Below, in pieces: positions 29,811 to 45,981 of a stretch of DNA of 64,000 bases (position 1 is the first letter of the stretch; the number at the start of each line of letters is the position of its first letter). The position numbers and the translations under genes are program-made. Below the pieces are notes generated by a model. That model made no database searches, had not been told where the DNA came from, and worked only from the letters and a program-made list of their open reading frames with translations. The stretch comes from Sabethes cyaneus (taxonomy: Eukaryota > Arthropoda > Insecta > Diptera > Culicidae), in the NCBI RefSeq assembly GCF_943734655.1, contig NC_071354.1, forward strand, positions 191,182,911 through 191,246,910, in the 5' to 3' direction.

Positions 29811-32705
29811 CTACGCGTTATGATTACGTATTGAATTAAAGTGATGTTTAAGTCTATGCCGAGACATTGTAAAGTCAATGGTTTCGCAGTATTGATTGTA
29901 CGCTGCCATCATACGATTTAGTGGACCGAATTTTGCATAATTAGTACGATAATGGCTTATGGCAAATAAATTTCGATTACGAAGTTGCCGGGTAGGTGTA
30001 TAAAAGTTCAGTTTTGATAAAAGTGTTGCTGAGTCAATACGGTGCGAAACGATATCGTTTACAAATGAGACCATTGCATAAATACGACGCTCTTTTAATG
30101 ATTGTATATTTATAAGCATGCAGCGTGCTTCGTATGATGGAAGAGGAAATGCTGTCCAACCTAATTTACGAAGAGCATATAAGAGAAATTGTTTTTGTAC
30201 TGATTCTATTCTTTCTTCGTGCGTGATTGAAAAAGGAGACCATACAATACTGCAGTATTCCAGTATTGACCTCACATAAGCAATATATAGTGTTTTGATG
30301 GTGTATGGATCTGAAAAATTATAGCTAAAGCGTTTAATAAAACCTAGCATGTTGTTTGCTCTGTGTATTATTGTGTTATAATGGTCGATGAAAGTTAGTT
30401 TGGAGTCTAAGATAATTCCTAAATCCCTAACTTTTTCACATTTTTCTACTATTTGATTTCCTAATATGATTGATATTTCCGGTGTAATTCTTTTTCTGCT
30501 AAATGATATAAGGTTGCACTTTTTTACATTAAGTTCTAATAAGCTTTTTTTACACCATATGTAGAATATGTGTATTTCGTTCTGGAATACATTGATGTCT
30601 TCTTCATTTCTTATTTCCAAAAAGAGCTTCATATCGTCGGCATATATTAGCACTTTAAGTTCCTTGAGAATGAAGGAAATGTCGTTTACATACAAGATAA
30701 AAAGAAGAGGTCCCAAATGAGAGCCTTGAGGAACACCAGAAGTGACTTGAATTGGATTCGAGGTCTTTCCGTTAAATTTAATTATTTGTTGGCGATTAGT
30801 TAAATACGATTCAAGCCATTTCAGGAGCCCTGGCTCAATTCCAATTTTTTGCAATTTGAAAAGCAGCATTGGTATGTCAATGCGATCAAATGCCTTGCTA
30901 AAGTCCGTATAGAGTGCTTCTACATGGTTTCCATTATCCATTGCATTCAGTGAGTGGTCTATGAATTCCAGTAAATTTGTCGTAGTCGAACGTCCTTTGA
31001 AGAAACCGTGTTGCATTTCTGTAATTCTGTTTTTAATTTGAAGGAATAGTTTTTCATTGATAATAGCTTCAAAAAGTTTTGGAATGCAAGAGATAATGGC
31101 AATACCACGATAATTACGTACGTCAGATTTCCGGCCCGATTTAAAGATGGGCACCAGAAATGAGCTTTTCCATATTTTTGGAAAGATTCCGGATTTTAGT
31201 GATAAGTTAAAAAGCCAAAACAGAGGAGCAGTGAACTCTATTGCAAGATTTTTTATGAATACTGGAGGGATTCCGTCAGGCCCAGGACCTTTTGAGGCAT
31301 CCACATTTTTCAAAGCCTGCAAAATATCCTGAGCCTGAAGTTGGTTAACGCCAATATCCATTGAAGAATCCGGAAAAAATGCAAAATAGTCGCGATCGCG
31401 ATCTTCTTCAGAAAATGTTGTATAGATTTCTTGAAAAAATTTTGCAAAAAGCTTACAAATATTTTCCGAGCTATCCCCAACATCTTCATCAAGATGCATT
31501 ATGGATGGAAAATTGTCAGATTTTAGTTTAGTTTTCACGTAATTAAAGAAGTTTTTAGGACTGGACTTTATTTCAAGTTCAATTTTTGAATTGTACTCTT
31601 CAAACGCATTGCTGATTGCAAAATTTAGCTGGTTGCATACGTCCAAATATCTTGCTAAATTTTCAGTACTGGCATGTTTTTTATAATTTTTATGGGCCTT
31701 TTGTTTGCGATTTTTCAAGTTCTTAATCTTACTGTTATACCAGACTGGACTTTTTGTATTTTTGTGACGTCTTCTTTTCTTTAACGGTATGTTCTGTATC
31801 ATTACTTCTAATAAAATTTTATAGAATGTGTCTACAGCAACTTCGACATTTTCTTCATTCTTGAGAATAAGTTGCCAATTAACACAGTTTAATCTACGTC
31901 TAATGTTTTCATAGTTTGCCTTTTCGTATTCAAAAACTTCTTCGAACTCGCAATCGTTGGGTCTATGGTATTTGTGTATAAATAAAGAATATTCAATTGC
32001 TGTGTGAAACGCCTCATTTTTCCATAGTGGATTTAATGATTCAGTCACACAGAAGTCTTCATAAATGTTCGTAAGCAAAAAATCTAGATAGCAATTTTGT
32101 TGGTTTTTAATATGGTTAATTTGGTTCAGCCCCAAATTGGCAGTTTTGTCGAAAATAAACTGCAGTGTTTCATTCTCCCCAACGATTGGGAGTAAGATGC
32201 ATTCATTTTCAGAGTCTGGAATGAAGTCAGCATGGCGTTGATTGAAGTCTCCATAAATGTGAACTTTAACCTCGGGAGGCAGTTGTGATAGAATGTGTTC
32301 GGCAATTTGGAAAAATGCTTCGTAAGTTGTTTTATGAGCTTGGTCTGGAGGAAAATACACCGAGGCGAATACATGTGTTTCTCCTGCTAAATGTGATTTT
32401 ACCCAGACATGCTCGAATTCTTTAAATTTTGTTGTCGTTATAATTTCGGAATTGAAATTAGACGACAAAGCTATGAGGACTCCGCCACCCGACTTCTTTT
32501 GAGACTCAAGAAAATTTCTGTCGTCTCTGAATACGTTAAAGGCACTTCCAAAAATTTCTTCACTTTTTACGCTTTCATTCCAGCTTGTCTCAGTTGCCAG
32601 AATAACAGAAAAGGATGAGCTATGTAAATTTTTATAAATTTCCTTCATTTTGGCTGGACTTTTCATGCGATTGAAATTTTGACAATAAATCAATATTTCA
32701 GTCAC
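29811..32705 (-). CDS. ORF2: endonuclease-reverse transcriptase
   Basis: 964 residues. The N-terminal apurinic-type endonuclease shows ATETSW, GGGVLIALS, ASVYFPPDQ and GDFN (152-155). A linker follows (SPVWYNSKIKNLK, NFFNYVKTKLKS). RT motifs are GPGPDGIPP, FLVPIFKSG with NYRGIAI, YTDFSKAFD, GVPQGSHLGPLLF, and YADD (688-691). The C-terminal region has LGIILDSKLTF, AYVRSILEYCSIVWSP and the YEARC/LKERR pattern. This enzyme nicks target DNA and copies the element RNA there. All catalytic motifs are present and no stop interrupts. It starts 86 nt after ORF1, so translation probably uses reinitiation or similar; the ATG at 32705 is the first one in frame. Confidence 0.93.
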   Translation of the reverse strand: MTEILIYCQNFNRMKSPAKMKEIYKNLHSSSFSVILATETSWNESVKSEEIFGSAFNVFRDDRNFLESQKKSGGGVLIALSSNFNSEIITTTKFKEFEHVWVKSHLAGETHVFASVYFPPDQAHKTTYEAFFQIAEHILSQLPPEVKVHIYGDFNQRHADFIPDSENECILLPIVGENETLQFIFDKTANLGLNQINHIKNQQNCYLDFLLTNIYEDFCVTESLNPLWKNEAFHTAIEYSLFIHKYHRPNDCEFEEVFEYEKANYENIRRRLNCVNWQLILKNEENVEVAVDTFYKILLEVMIQNIPLKKRRRHKNTKSPVWYNSKIKNLKNRKQKAHKNYKKHASTENLARYLDVCNQLNFAISNAFEEYNSKIELEIKSSPKNFFNYVKTKLKSDNFPSIMHLDEDVGDSSENICKLFAKFFQEIYTTFSEEDRDRDYFAFFPDSSMDIGVNQLQAQDILQALKNVDASKGPGPDGIPPVFIKNLAIEFTAPLFWLFNLSLKSGIFPKIWKSSFLVPIFKSGRKSDVRNYRGIAIISCIPKLFEAIINEKLFLQIKNRITEMQHGFFKGRSTTTNLLEFIDHSLNAMDNGNHVEALYTDFSKAFDRIDIPMLLFKLQKIGIEPGLLKWLESYLTNRQQIIKFNGKTSNPIQVTSGVPQGSHLGPLLFILYVNDISFILKELKVLIYADDMKLFLEIRNEEDINVFQNEIHIFYIWCKKSLLELNVKKCNLISFSRKRITPEISIILGNQIVEKCEKVRDLGIILDSKLTFIDHYNTIIHRANNMLGFIKRFSYNFSDPYTIKTLYIAYVRSILEYCSIVWSPFSITHEERIESVQKQFLLYALRKLGWTAFPLPSYEARCMLINIQSLKERRIYAMVSFVNDIVSHRIDSATLLSKLNFYTPTRQLRNRNLFAISHYRTNYAKFGPLNRMMAAYNQYCETIDFTMSRHRLKHHFNSIRNHNA

Positions 32706-32791
32706 ATTCTGTTTTAGTGAAGAAATTGACGGAAGAGGGTCGGTTGAAGAAATACTTGAATTAGTTACCTCTTTCTCATCGAAAGGAGTCG

Positions 32792-34384
32792 TTACTTCCG
32801 AAAATTCTGGTTGGTGCTTCGGACCGGATGGCTAAATTTACCGGCGCTTTCCCTCGCACGTTGCAGGTACTGGATTCTCTGATTGTTGAGATGCCGTCGA
32901 TAACCTTCCAAGTCGTCAGATGCTGCCTGTTTCGGTACACCAAATTCCTCATGTACCTCGAAAAAGATTTTCTGCAGGTCCTGCGCAGAGACCGGTAGTC
33001 CTTCTGAAGCCAAATTCACTTTTATGCTGGTGTTCGTCATACCTTCGTAGCAGAACGTCGGTTCCTTGTCGTGCATGTATGCCAGGTAAAGACGAATGAG
33101 ATACATAATTTTCGGATCTCGCAGTCGCGCTTTCAGGAAACGTCCGTCTCCGCCAGCTGATTGCTGCGTTAAGCTGACGATAGGTGGACGCATCGGGTCG
33201 GGTGTCCAGGTAGATGTTGAGTGCGATGATGACGTTGACGGTGTTGACGCAGTGCTATTTCCCGCTGGTGGTGATTCAATTCTATTGTGTTTTGTCTGGT
33301 GGCCCGTGTGGTAGGGGTTTAGAATTTCACCCTTTTGGAAGTCAATAAACTTTGGCACTGAAAGTCCTGCAATTGGGTGGTCCGTATTTGATGGTGGACC
33401 AGCAAATTGTACTTTCGCTGTGGCCAGTAGCTGTTTGTCCGAAGCATTCGTACGGGTTTGGTTACCGATTCTATGATTGCTATTTATATTGTTCTTAGTT
33501 TTGATGCGCTGTTGTTTACTGCGTTTTCTGCTACGTCTGGCTTTTTCCGCAGCTCTTTCCTGAAGCCTACGAGTCCGTTGTTTGGCGTCATATATCGACC
33601 AGTTCTGCATCCAGCGCCATTTATTGCCCAAAAATCGCCATCCTGGAGATGAATGGTCAGTCTTAGGTTGTAGATTTTCATTATTTGCTGATGAAGCTTC
33701 TGCTAATTCTTCCTGTAATGTCTTCTGTGGCGGCGAAACAGCTGTTGCATTCGTTTCAACAGCAGACACAGCTGTTGAGACCAATTTTACCTCGTCCAGA
33801 ATTTCGCGAAGGGTTGACTCGCAATTATATTGAGGTAATGATGTGTCGGCTCTTTCCATCGATAGAGCCATGTCGGTTGTCAGGCTTGATAGCCGTTCGT
33901 CCAAATATTCTTTAATTTTTTGTGACATCATTGAGTTTGCTTCGTTGATGCCAGTTATGGTCGTGTGCGCTTGTGAGTCACACGACTGAATGTGCTGACT
34001 GACCGCGTTGCACATTTTGTTGTTATTTGTGTTTATTGCTGCCAATGTTACTTTAACGTCGCTGAGCAGTTGTTCGATGCTATCGAAAAGTTCCGATACC
34101 AGGCAGAATTTCTTTAAGTCAGCAGCAACACGATGGTTAGCGTCGGTCTGTGAGGTAATGGCCTCTATGAGCTGCTCCTGTTGATGAAGCAGCTTCCTCA
34201 CGTCGGCCTCCTTCCGTAGTATTTCCTGGCAATCGGCGCACATAGGCACCACGAAAGCCGTGATAAAATGCTCACGCTGCCGCTGCACTCCGATGCATGC
34301 TGCATGATATTGTTTGTTACAATATTCGCACTTCCATAGGAAGCGGTCGTCACTGATACCACACGATTTAACTCCGCACGGCAT
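32792..34384 (-). CDS. ORF1: PHD-finger nucleic-acid-binding protein
   Basis: I choose the ATG at 34382-34384 (530 residues) over the one 11 codons upstream because the PHD-like finger starts right after it. Cysteines and histidine are spaced C3, C8, C19, C22, H27, C30, C49, C52, matching a C4HC3 PHD finger (CEYCNKQYHAAC, MCADC). A coiled-coil-like, charged middle (residues 60-190) is followed by a basic stretch (RRLQERAAEKARRSRKRSKQ) and a C-terminal region of unknown fold. It lacks the CCHC knuckles of Jockey/I ORF1 proteins. PHD-bearing ORF1s are described in CR1-group elements, where they probably bind RNA or chromatin. Intact frame. Confidence 0.82.
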   Translation of the reverse strand: MPCGVKSCGISDDRFLWKCEYCNKQYHAACIGVQRQREHFITAFVVPMCADCQEILRKEADVRKLLHQQEQLIEAITSQTDANHRVAADLKKFCLVSELFDSIEQLLSDVKVTLAAINTNNNKMCNAVSQHIQSCDSQAHTTITGINEANSMMSQKIKEYLDERLSSLTTDMALSMERADTSLPQYNCESTLREILDEVKLVSTAVSAVETNATAVSPPQKTLQEELAEASSANNENLQPKTDHSSPGWRFLGNKWRWMQNWSIYDAKQRTRRLQERAAEKARRSRKRSKQQRIKTKNNINSNHRIGNQTRTNASDKQLLATAKVQFAGPPSNTDHPIAGLSVPKFIDFQKGEILNPYHTGHQTKHNRIESPPAGNSTASTPSTSSSHSTSTWTPDPMRPPIVSLTQQSAGGDGRFLKARLRDPKIMYLIRLYLAYMHDKEPTFCYEGMTNTSIKVNLASEGLPVSAQDLQKIFFEVHEEFGVPKQAASDDLEGYRRHLNNQRIQYLQRARESAGKFSHPVRSTNQNFRK

Positions 34385-34641
34385 GATTGATAATAAAAAC
34401 GCGCGATTAAAACACAAAATTATTCACTATGTTATTGGTAAAAACGCTTACGCGACGGTTTAAGCGGTAAAATAAATATAATTTAAAATTATGAAGAGCG
34501 CGCGCAGCAGCGATTCGAAAACGCGTGCGTCCGGTGTGACTGCCACTTGGCGAAAAAAAATGTGATGTGAATCTGATGTGAATCAGGGTTAGGAGCAGAT
34601 GGGCGCTTGTCTGCTTGGATGGAGTGGACATGTATAAAATG
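34385..34641 (-). promoter_or_regulatory. 5' leader/internal promoter region of the non-LTR element
   Basis: Between the proposed 5' end (CATTTTATACATG...) and ORF1. Non-LTR elements carry an internal promoter here; no specific box is recognised. Two near-identical CACATCA-type stretches (34563-34585) occur in it. Confidence 0.4.
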
Positions 34642-34648
34642 GTGATGT

Positions 34649-35500
34649 GATATTGAATGTGAACGATAAATGAACCATGATGGAACCAGTGAACCTCAAA
34701 AAATAATGACCTTTAAACTGTTTGAACACAAATTCCTATGGCAGCGCAACCAACTTGACTTTAAGTTTCCAATACGTAATAAATTACAGTGTATGATTTT
34801 ATTGTTCTTAATATAGTAATATATATGATTATATGAGTCTTACATTATTATATAATATTTTTACATATTGACCAATTCATAGTCATAAAAATCAATATAT
34901 CTATTATAATCGTAAAGGGAGGGAGGGAGCATCAGGGTATCGACTGAATCGAAGACTGGATGAGGGATGTGGTAACCAGCCCAAGTCATATAAGGTCGGA
35001 GAGGATTTTGACGCGCCCTTCTAGCACACAAATCATCACGCAAGATAGGTTTGCACGGCGAAGTTATGTATCTAGAAACCGGAAGTCTATGCTGGAAGGA
35101 GTGTCTTATATTCCCGTGGAATCATATAAGCGACAATGCTTATAGATCCACCCAACCCCTTTTGGTCCTTCACGAACAGCATTGACATGAAAGTTGCTAG
35201 GCAGATAAATTCAATTCTGCAGTAATTCTACTTGCATACAATGGGAAACCCTTGAGGTGGTGGTGGCTACCTTCATACATACATACACATACAATTGCTA
35301 ATGTCCGCGTGTTTTCATAATTTGACCACTGTGTAGCAGTGAGGAAGAAGTGGATGAAGAAGATTAAGCTTTGAAAAGGGTAAACCCCAATACAAACAAG
35401 CACGCATAAAATTTAATAAGCAAATCGCTCATTCAATAACGAATATAGCAAAAAGAAATGCAGTGCAGGTCATACAGCAAACACCCGGGCGATATCACAA
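34649..35500. other. non-coding stretch with possible repeat pieces
   Basis: AT-rich up to 34870, then a more complex segment (34900-35160) that looks like an old element fragment but has no readable domain. CAATTGCTAATGTCC[G/A]CGTGTTTTCA at 35292-35318 also occurs at 29006-29031, so both sides of the non-LTR element carry a 26-bp shared word. Confidence 0.4.
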
Positions 35501-35504
35501 TAGA

Positions 35505-35700
35505 TCAACTATTCTGGTCGCAGTGATGAGTCCACACAGGAAAAAAATAGATGTCGTAGAAGTTTTCGGGCATTCGCATAGTAAATCCCAGGTTCCTGCA
35601 GGCCTTGTGGACAATAAATGCGATATGCTGTTTGAAGTCCAGTTTAGAGTCGAGCAGTATTTCCAAGTTCTTGACACAGTTTTCGCGGCGCAAAGGCACG
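35505..35700 (-). pseudogene. Jockey-type RT C-terminal fragment
   Basis: Minus-strand codons read ENCVKNLEILLDSKLDFKQH and IVHKACRNLGF with MRMPENFYDIY, the segment after YADD in Jockey/CR1-type RTs (LGVxLDSKLxFxxHI). Under 70 codons remain; it abuts a BEL fragment. Confidence 0.65.
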
Positions 35701-36058
35701 TCTGATAGCATCCAACCATTCCACCTAGACGCGTCTTAACTGCAAAAGGCTCACGATCTTTACCTTCACGACTTTTGATTACTTGGCCGAGTCTGGCATG
35801 ATCCAACCCAATTAGAATACGAGGGCTCACTTTATGATACGCCTCAAGTGGCAAACATGTCAGGTACGGGTACTTTTCCGGTAGTTCTGCGAGTAGCAAC
35901 GTTTGTGGACAAAGCTGTAGAGTTGACGTTGTGTGTATACCGGATAATTCGTATTTCTTGGAACTTAGTACACCGGAAATCTGCAGATTGATCTGCTGCA
36001 ATTCGTTCTCCATCTTCTGCGTCCCACAGGTCCCCAACGACTTGTACTTCCAAGACAT
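35700..36058 (-). pseudogene. BEL/Pao retrotransposon fragment (protease-side of pol)
   Basis: Minus-strand codons contain LPEKYPYLTCLPLEAY, PRILIGLDHARLGQ, REGKDREPFAVKTRLG, the conserved stretch after the protease active site of BEL/Pao Pol (LPxxY..PxxLIGxDxxHL...G..AIKTxLGW). The usual terminal LGW appears as LGG, and the frame breaks off. Neither LTR nor catalytic RT is here. It ends about 100 bp before the TCTG array. Confidence 0.65.
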
Positions 36059-36175
36059 CAGCCAAACCCTGAGCGGTGCCTGAAGACTTCGGCTGTGTGT
36101 GCCTCAATAGGACTACTATTGGAATGTGGAATGGACATTTAGATAACCATCCTGCTTACTTCCTCAAGCTCGTTG

Positions 36176-42177
<6,002 letters not shown>

Positions 42178-42520
42178 GGGGGGGGGTCTTCCATACAAAT
42201 GCAACACAGCGGGTTATGAGAGAATCACCCCTGCGTAATGGTACTTTCCACGAAAAGGTTTTTCGTGAAATGGTATTCGGCGAAATGTTATACAATCACG
42301 GCGAATATTTAAATGCTATCCGCTTTATTTTACCTGGCTAAGCAATAGGAGGAGTTGTTTTCTACTTTACTGTGAGGATAAATTGCAAATTTGTATATTA
42401 AACTACTCATGCTTTCATAGTTACGTAACTGCCAAAATGAATCATCTAAGGTTGAACTCATCAGAAACTTCCAAAACTCGAGATTATGACAAAGGTCATC
42501 CGAGATTCACGATTTATGTA

Positions 42521-42578
42521 CAAAGCCAAGATGCTACATTCCGTTATCGAAACTTGACCTTCTGTTTTTATGTACAAC
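42521..42578 (-). mobile_element. SINE 3' fragment
   Basis: Minus strand carries TAAAAACAGAAGGTCAAGTT, TCGATAACGGAATGTAGCAT, CTTGGCTTTG, the same as the 3' part of the SINE at 8417-8462. Confidence 0.7.
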
Positions 42579-42639
42579 ACAGTTTAATTTGTGGCAATAT
42601 GTAGTTGCTCGGGTCAGCTAGTAAATAAATAAAAATAAA

Positions 42640-42817
42640 TTGAAAACGGCTTTTTTATACTGCCTGACGTTTCGGCCTTTGGTTTTGGCCTTTTTCAAAT
42701 TCGAACTTCCTTCCGTTGGCAATCAACGATTAGACAAGAAAACGTAACCGTATTACCTTTGAAAAAGGCCAAAACCAAAGGCCGAAACGTCAGGCAGTAT
42801 AAAAAAGCCGTTTTCAA
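42640..42817. repeat. foldback with 60-bp perfect arms carrying the GACGTTTCG motif
   Basis: Arms 42640-42699 and 42758-42817 are inverted copies with no mismatch that I can see, separated by a 58-bp loop. Each arm contains copy iii of the structured motif: GACGTTTCG, stem GGCC/GGCC, CTTTTTC (42666-42696). Such perfect arms imply a recent formation or gene conversion between the arms. Confidence 0.8.
42666..42696 (-). ncRNA. structured motif GAAAAAG-stem-CGAAACGTC, copy iii
   Basis: Plus strand GACGTTTCG (42666-42674), stem GGCC (42674-42677) with GGCC (42687-42690), then CTTTTTC (42690-42696). Third stem variant of the family; a mirror copy sits in the other foldback arm. Confidence 0.5.
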
Positions 42818-42829
42818 TATAAAACTGAC

Positions 42830-45800
42830 TGGAAAGCCGAAAATCCGCAATAAAATATATGTACTTCAGTCGATCTTAACACAATAAAAATAAACTACTG
42901 TAGTTCAAGATGAAAAAATATTGCGATGCGTTTTAAAAACTATAATTAGAACATTTGTGAATATGTTCAAGTGCGTTACGATTAATGCGATAACTCAATA
43001 ATACAATTAGTAAACCGAATGCGTATTGCAAAAGTTTGGAATCCCGCTTCCCACGATGCTCCGGGCACACTATAGTGACTGAAATCAAACTAAAATATTA
43101 TAATTATAGATTACTAACTATTCCAGCAACTTCGTTGCGGTAGAAAACTTTCCACAAATGCAATTGCTGCAGCACTACTCCACTTTATACCGCACAACAA
43201 AGAATCATTCACCAGTTTCGGTTTGGGTTTGAGCGTCCAAGTACGATACAGAAACTAACTGCATCACAGCGCAACGGCGGACCGGACGAGCGGGATAGCC
43301 CCCGGCAAATAACCCCAGAAAGTCAGTTGCAAGTTCTGGTCACCGGTTCAAAAAAAAAAAGTTTTTCACACCAACACAAGCAGGAGAATAAATTTTCAAT
43401 TTTCTGATTGAACTAGAATTCTGTAAAATATGGCCACTGGCACTTTGCAAAATGAAGCTTCCTTTCCCTGCTATCGACTACTGACTGGTTCGATACGTCC
43501 TCCAACCGGATGCTGTCGGTTGGTCGGTCGGTCGGTGGATGGTCGTTTAGCTTCTCGATAGTTCATTGTTATTGTGCAGTTGGTCGGTTGCTGAAAATGG
43601 ACATGGCTGCCGGCAGTAGCTCAAGTGCTTTTTGCTAGCTATCTATCTATGCAAAGAAGGCGAAATGCATAGCAATGCACACCCACTATGAAATATTCCC
43701 TACGGTCAGCCCAGCAAAGTGTACTATTCAAGATCATAAGAATGAATTTATCATTCTGCATAATGCCGTATGAAAGAGAGTGTGCCGTTGGCTTTTGAAT
43801 AAAAAGTAGTTGGGGACAATAATGTTTTGTGTTATTTCGAAAACTGTGGTTACAGAGGTTTACGGGTACCTATTGTTGATGGATTTTCTTGTTTTTCCAT
43901 CACAACACCACCCTTTTCCTTACAGGAGACAGCTTGTCCGTTGCTCTTTAAATTTCGTTGAACCGTTTATTATTGGGAAACCCTCCACAATTCAAATCGT
44001 TCGTTATGTTGCTTATCGAAGAACCTCAATTATTCTGCAAAAATATTTTTCATAATCGTGACGACCTTCAAGTTCAACGAAGCGAAACCGTTTGATTGAG
44101 CCTTTAGTCGGTAGACGCTTTCAACTACTTCCTGTTCGTGAACGGGAGAATGTACACGGCAACAACGTCGATAACCGATTGGCGATGAAAAATTTTTATT
44201 TCCTCGCTATTCGAAGCAGTCGTTAGCAACACTTGTTTGCAATAAAGGGAAGGAAAACATAAAGCGAAACAAAAACGATCGTCTGTCGTTTTATGTTATT
44301 GTTATTCAACCCCTCCCCAGCATTTCCCTTTTTTTCGGTGGAACGACAGCTTACAAGAGGAAAAAGGCAAAATTTTGTGAAGGAATCTCCAGGAAGCAGC
44401 TTACGGTTCTCAATTGTCATTAGCAAAATGGTCATAAAATGACCATATAAAGGCTATTTACGGAAAGCTTGGCCCCTTTCTCCGTTCACAGCAAATATTT
44501 GAATAATTTCCAACTGACCGAGACAATCTGTTCCGGGAACTGCGACGAAGGTCCTGCCGAGCTCAGCTGGGTATCGGTGCCAAGCTGTCTCGGCTGAGCA
44601 AACAACACACTAACTACTGCCGGGAGTGGTATGATGAATGCAAACTGTTTTCCATCAAACAGATAATACGAGATTATGGTAATGGCAGGATTCATTGTCC
44701 CGTGCCCGTCCGTGAGGCAATTCTATGTACCCTTCCGTGCTAACCGACCAGAAAAGGGTGGTGGTGGACACTCTGGTGGACCGATTATGTTTGCTCGGGT
44801 GTCTTTTTTGCGACACTTCGAGGTGCAGGGGTTTGGCTTTGTCTAGGATTACGGTTCAAGTGACATTCGGATCATTATCACCCGATGTGGATTTGGAGCA
44901 AAATTTCGTGCTAAACACGGATTGTCAATAAAATAAACATATTTATTTACAGAAGCACACTTTAAAGTGAGATTTCAATTTTTCCCTAATTATACTCGTA
45001 TTGTTTATGAGCATATTCAAGCAAATTACTTGAAATTTAAAGCATATGAATGGACCTTCAAAACTGCTGTCCTTTAGTCACATTGTTAAAGTCTATTATA
45101 TGTTATAGAATGTTATCGATTACGTAGAGCCCCTCAATGTTTATTCAGCACCTTACTTAGAGACTTGTAGTGGTTCAATTACTAGTACATATTGTGAGCA
45201 AAATATCGAAAGTGGACAAAAATACTGCCATTAACGGTTACGTAATAAAAAATGACGAATTTGCCTATTTTTCTAGTTCAGTAACTATGCTAATTGGTCA
45301 CACATGACTACTACGCGTAATTCGTGGAAGTTAATTAGGCTTGCTGGCTTATTGATGTTATCAACGGGGCGTTATAACTACTCACGGTGTGTTTAATTAT
45401 TATTATTATGGCCTTAAACAATAAACAAATAAACCCTCTGCAATATTTAACGGACATGCAATGCGGTGCGTTTTTCGTAAATATAAATATATGGTATGCT
45501 TGCCCCTATGCTATGCTAACACACAGGTAGATGATATAGACAGATCTGCAAAATAGATTCAATACGGTGCAGATTGAAAATTTGGTGAAAACTAACGCCA
45601 TTTCCAACAATGAAAACAACAGCATCAATGTTCATCAATGTTAACGATACAACTTTCTCATTTGAGTTATTTTTTTTAGATTATCTAAACAGCGATTTGG
45701 ATTTCAGTGGTGTACAGTATAATTCACTTAGTTTGGCACTTGAAGAATTTATTCCTTTCTGTTTAAAATATATAAAGATCTGACTTATGCCGAACTCAAC

Positions 45801-45981
45801 TCAAGAAAAAAAACTTATGAGATTGAACCTAAAATGAACTGAAATAGCAATAGGATAGCATACAGATCACACGGCGAAACAAATATTAGATTAGAAACAA
45901 CATTAATCTATCAAATTAAATGATTTTTGGTAAAGATGGAATTATTTCATTATCATCTTTACCATTTAAAAGATCTAAACC
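42830..45981. other. non-coding stretch, probably host DNA
   Basis: Mixed composition without supported exons. A (GGTC)n-like GGTTGGTCGGTCGGTCGGT is at 43518-43536. The short frames at 43810-44055 and 44725-44931 have no domain. Nothing repeats elsewhere in the window as far as I can see. Confidence 0.4.

Larger units (their letters stand above)
29671..34648 (-). mobile_element. full-length CR1/Jockey-type non-LTR retrotransposon
   Basis: About 4.96 kb between candidate 7-bp duplications GTGATGT (29671-29677 and 34642-34648). Order on the minus strand: a 5' leader of about 250 nt, ORF1, 86-nt gap, ORF2, a short 3' untranslated region and an (AAAT)n tail (29677-29707). Both ORFs are intact, and this copy is not 5'-truncated, which is rare and suggests recent activity. 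A PHD-type ORF1 is characteristic of CR1-group elements; the RT resembles Jockey/CR1. The clade is not settled, and the duplication is short and may be coincidental. Confidence 0.82.
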
